Source: Sodalis-like endosymbiont of Proechinophthirus fluctus
Lineage (GTDB): Bacteria; Pseudomonadota; Gammaproteobacteria; Enterobacterales; Enterobacteriaceae
Assembly: GCF_001602625.1 (NCBI RefSeq)
Contig: NZ_LECR01000051.1
Span: 31,900 to 39,177 of the forward strand
Reading direction: 5' to 3'
Length of the DNA: 7,278 nucleotides
The stretch's first letter is position 1; each line of letters opens with the position of its first letter. The notes below the pieces were generated by a model. That model ran no database searches. It was not told where the DNA came from and saw only the letters and a list, made by a program, of their open reading frames with translations. The translations under genes were made by a program, and so were the position numbers. This document shows, piece by piece, positions 6,945-7,278 of this stretch.

Positions 6945-6976
6945 TTTTCTTACTACTCATTTTTCTTGCTGCTCAT
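6945..6976. repeat. 16-bp imperfect tandem duplication at the tetR start
   Basis: On the minus strand ATGAGCAGCAAGAAAA is followed directly by ATGAGTAGTAAGAAAA, a 14 of 16 match. The duplicate doubles the start codon and first codons of tetR and, not being a multiple of three, puts a TAG in the frame from the first ATG. The two mismatches suggest it is older than the exact repeats elsewhere in the window. Confidence 0.75.
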
Positions 6977-7030
6977 ACAGGTGCCTTCGAAAGGCTCAGG
7001 TGATAGAGGAAAAAGGGCAGCCTGCCAAAG

Positions 7031-7044
7031 TGTATATCTATACA
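7031..7044. promoter_or_regulatory. Palindrome in the tetR/small-ORF intergenic region
   Basis: TGTATA-TC-TATACA has exact 6-bp arms and lies between the divergent starts at 6976 and 7100. TetR regulators commonly bind such short AT-rich palindromes in the region shared with a divergent target gene. Chance is possible for an AT-rich motif of this size. A second small inverted repeat, GCCTT-CGA-AAGGC at 6983-6995, overlaps the tetR Shine-Dalgarno. Confidence 0.35.
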
Positions 7045-7099
7045 TTATCATGGACGATATTAGGCTCAGAAGCAAGATACTTTACCATCAGGAGTTCGC

Positions 7100-7258
7100 T
7101 TGAGCCTTACTATTATGCAAACACCCCGTGGCCTCGCGCTATTTCTCTTTCTACGCTCGACGATGATCCTAGTGCTGGTGGTGGTCGCGCTGGCGATTAT
7201 CCTGGCACCGGCGATGCGGGAACCTTCGGCTCTCAGGCCACAGCGCATCCATAAATAG
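7100..7258 (+). CDS. Small single-pass membrane protein (52 aa), function unknown
   Basis: The frame starts at TTG 7100 with AGGAG five bases upstream, and ends at TAG 7256-7258. An in-frame ATG at 7115 is a later alternative without a Shine-Dalgarno. Residues about 12-36 form one strongly hydrophobic helix (FLFLRSTMILVLVVVALAII), followed by a short basic tail (LRPQRIHK). It is divergent from tetR and could be its target. It reads without lesion, unusual in this window, and third positions are GC-rich. It may be a true small protein, or the membrane anchor left from a larger protein such as an HlyD-type adaptor, with a premature stop. No family was recognised. Confidence 0.5.
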   Translation: MSLTIMQTPRGLALFLFLRSTMILVLVVVALAIILAPAMREPSALRPQRIHK

Positions 7259-7278
7259 GAAAGAAAAAGCGGCAGCAG

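Larger units (their letters stand above)
6318..6976 (-). pseudogene. TetR/AcrR-family transcriptional regulator, decayed
   Basis: TetR regulators bind palindromic operators through an N-terminal helix-turn-helix and release on ligand binding, often controlling a divergent efflux or metabolic gene. The N-terminus reads DPDRHARIIDATLDMIVQHG and IAS, with the DNA-binding core in shifted frames ending in the typical MTYHFAGMQDLLYAGL. The ligand domain follows: LKDAFSQFAVTMSVDYAALL, LKRWERIICGDE, TLERNLLLS, and then LKQLMQNWMFCSQHALLNFF. The tail has ALDALIEGMMLHHA and RQEIARLMQKIM, ending at TGA 6318-6320. Removing the 85-bp duplication leaves about 190 codons, the normal family length. The ATG at 6976 is chosen because GAAGG lies 7 bases upstream; a 16-bp duplication creates a second ATG at 6960 and an early TAG. 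The ligand is unknown. Confidence 0.86.

Noticed and set aside
6705..7254. Two long overlapping + strand frames (6705-7103 and 6751-7254)
   Set aside because: They are antisense to the tetR N-terminal region. The real signal at their right end is in a different frame, the small membrane ORF at 7100-7258.
1..7278. Search for IS elements, tRNA or rRNA genes
   Set aside because: No transposase motifs, terminal inverted repeats with target duplications, cloverleaf sequences or rRNA blocks were seen. One CCTAGGAGGTCG-like stretch near 3591 is too short to mean anything.

Overview
This window is almost entirely a graveyard of bacterial genes. On both strands, recognisable protein families appear as short blocks that jump between reading frames, carry in-frame stops and have internal deletions. 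No gene longer than about 52 codons reads intact. The families (LacI regulator, enolase-superfamily sugar-acid enzyme, MFS sugar-acid transporter, PuuP-like amino-acid/polyamine permease, Qnr-type pentapeptide repeat protein, UmuD, TetR regulator) and the enteric-like protein blocks suggest a gamma-proteobacterium of the Enterobacterales. Its genome would be in early-to-middle decay, as in Sodalis-type insect symbionts. That assignment is inference; no marker gene is present.

Layout. 1-340: an unidentified, probably membrane-protein remnant reading on the + strand. 340-3424, minus strand: a complete but dead catabolic operon in the order LacI repressor, mandelate racemase/muconate lactonizing (MR/MLE) enzyme, MFS transporter. 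The gene junctions survive, including a Shine-Dalgarno before the enzyme and a GTGA stop/start overlap between enzyme and transporter. 3425-3973: a gene-poor stretch with a possible VOC-type remnant, a small broken ORF behind a good ribosome binding site, hairpins and two short tandem duplications. 3974-4768, plus strand: an APC-family permease with frameshifts and a large central deletion. 4917-5350, plus strand: the N-terminal half of a Qnr-like pentapeptide repeat protein, cut off at a junction with minus-strand material. 5353-5675, minus strand: an unidentified C-terminal tail and a truncated UmuD that keeps its cleavage site and catalytic Ser. 5676-6014: nothing coding recognised. 6015-6317: unidentified remnant. 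6318-6976, minus strand: a TetR-family regulator broken by an exact 85-bp tandem duplication and other lesions. 7100-7258, plus strand: a small intact single-pass membrane ORF divergent from tetR, with a palindrome in the shared intergenic region.

How the genes worked together is still readable from the fossils. The LacI/enzyme/transporter set would have taken up and dehydrated or racemised a hexonate- or aldarate-like acid under local repression. The TetR regulator probably controlled itself and the divergent small membrane gene. The most distinctive signals are the Qnr-like fossil lying beside an umuD fossil, and the repeated use of short tandem duplications (16, 18, 19 and 85 bp) as a mutational process. 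I see no sign of a new defence system, CRISPR array, intact mobile element or RNA gene.
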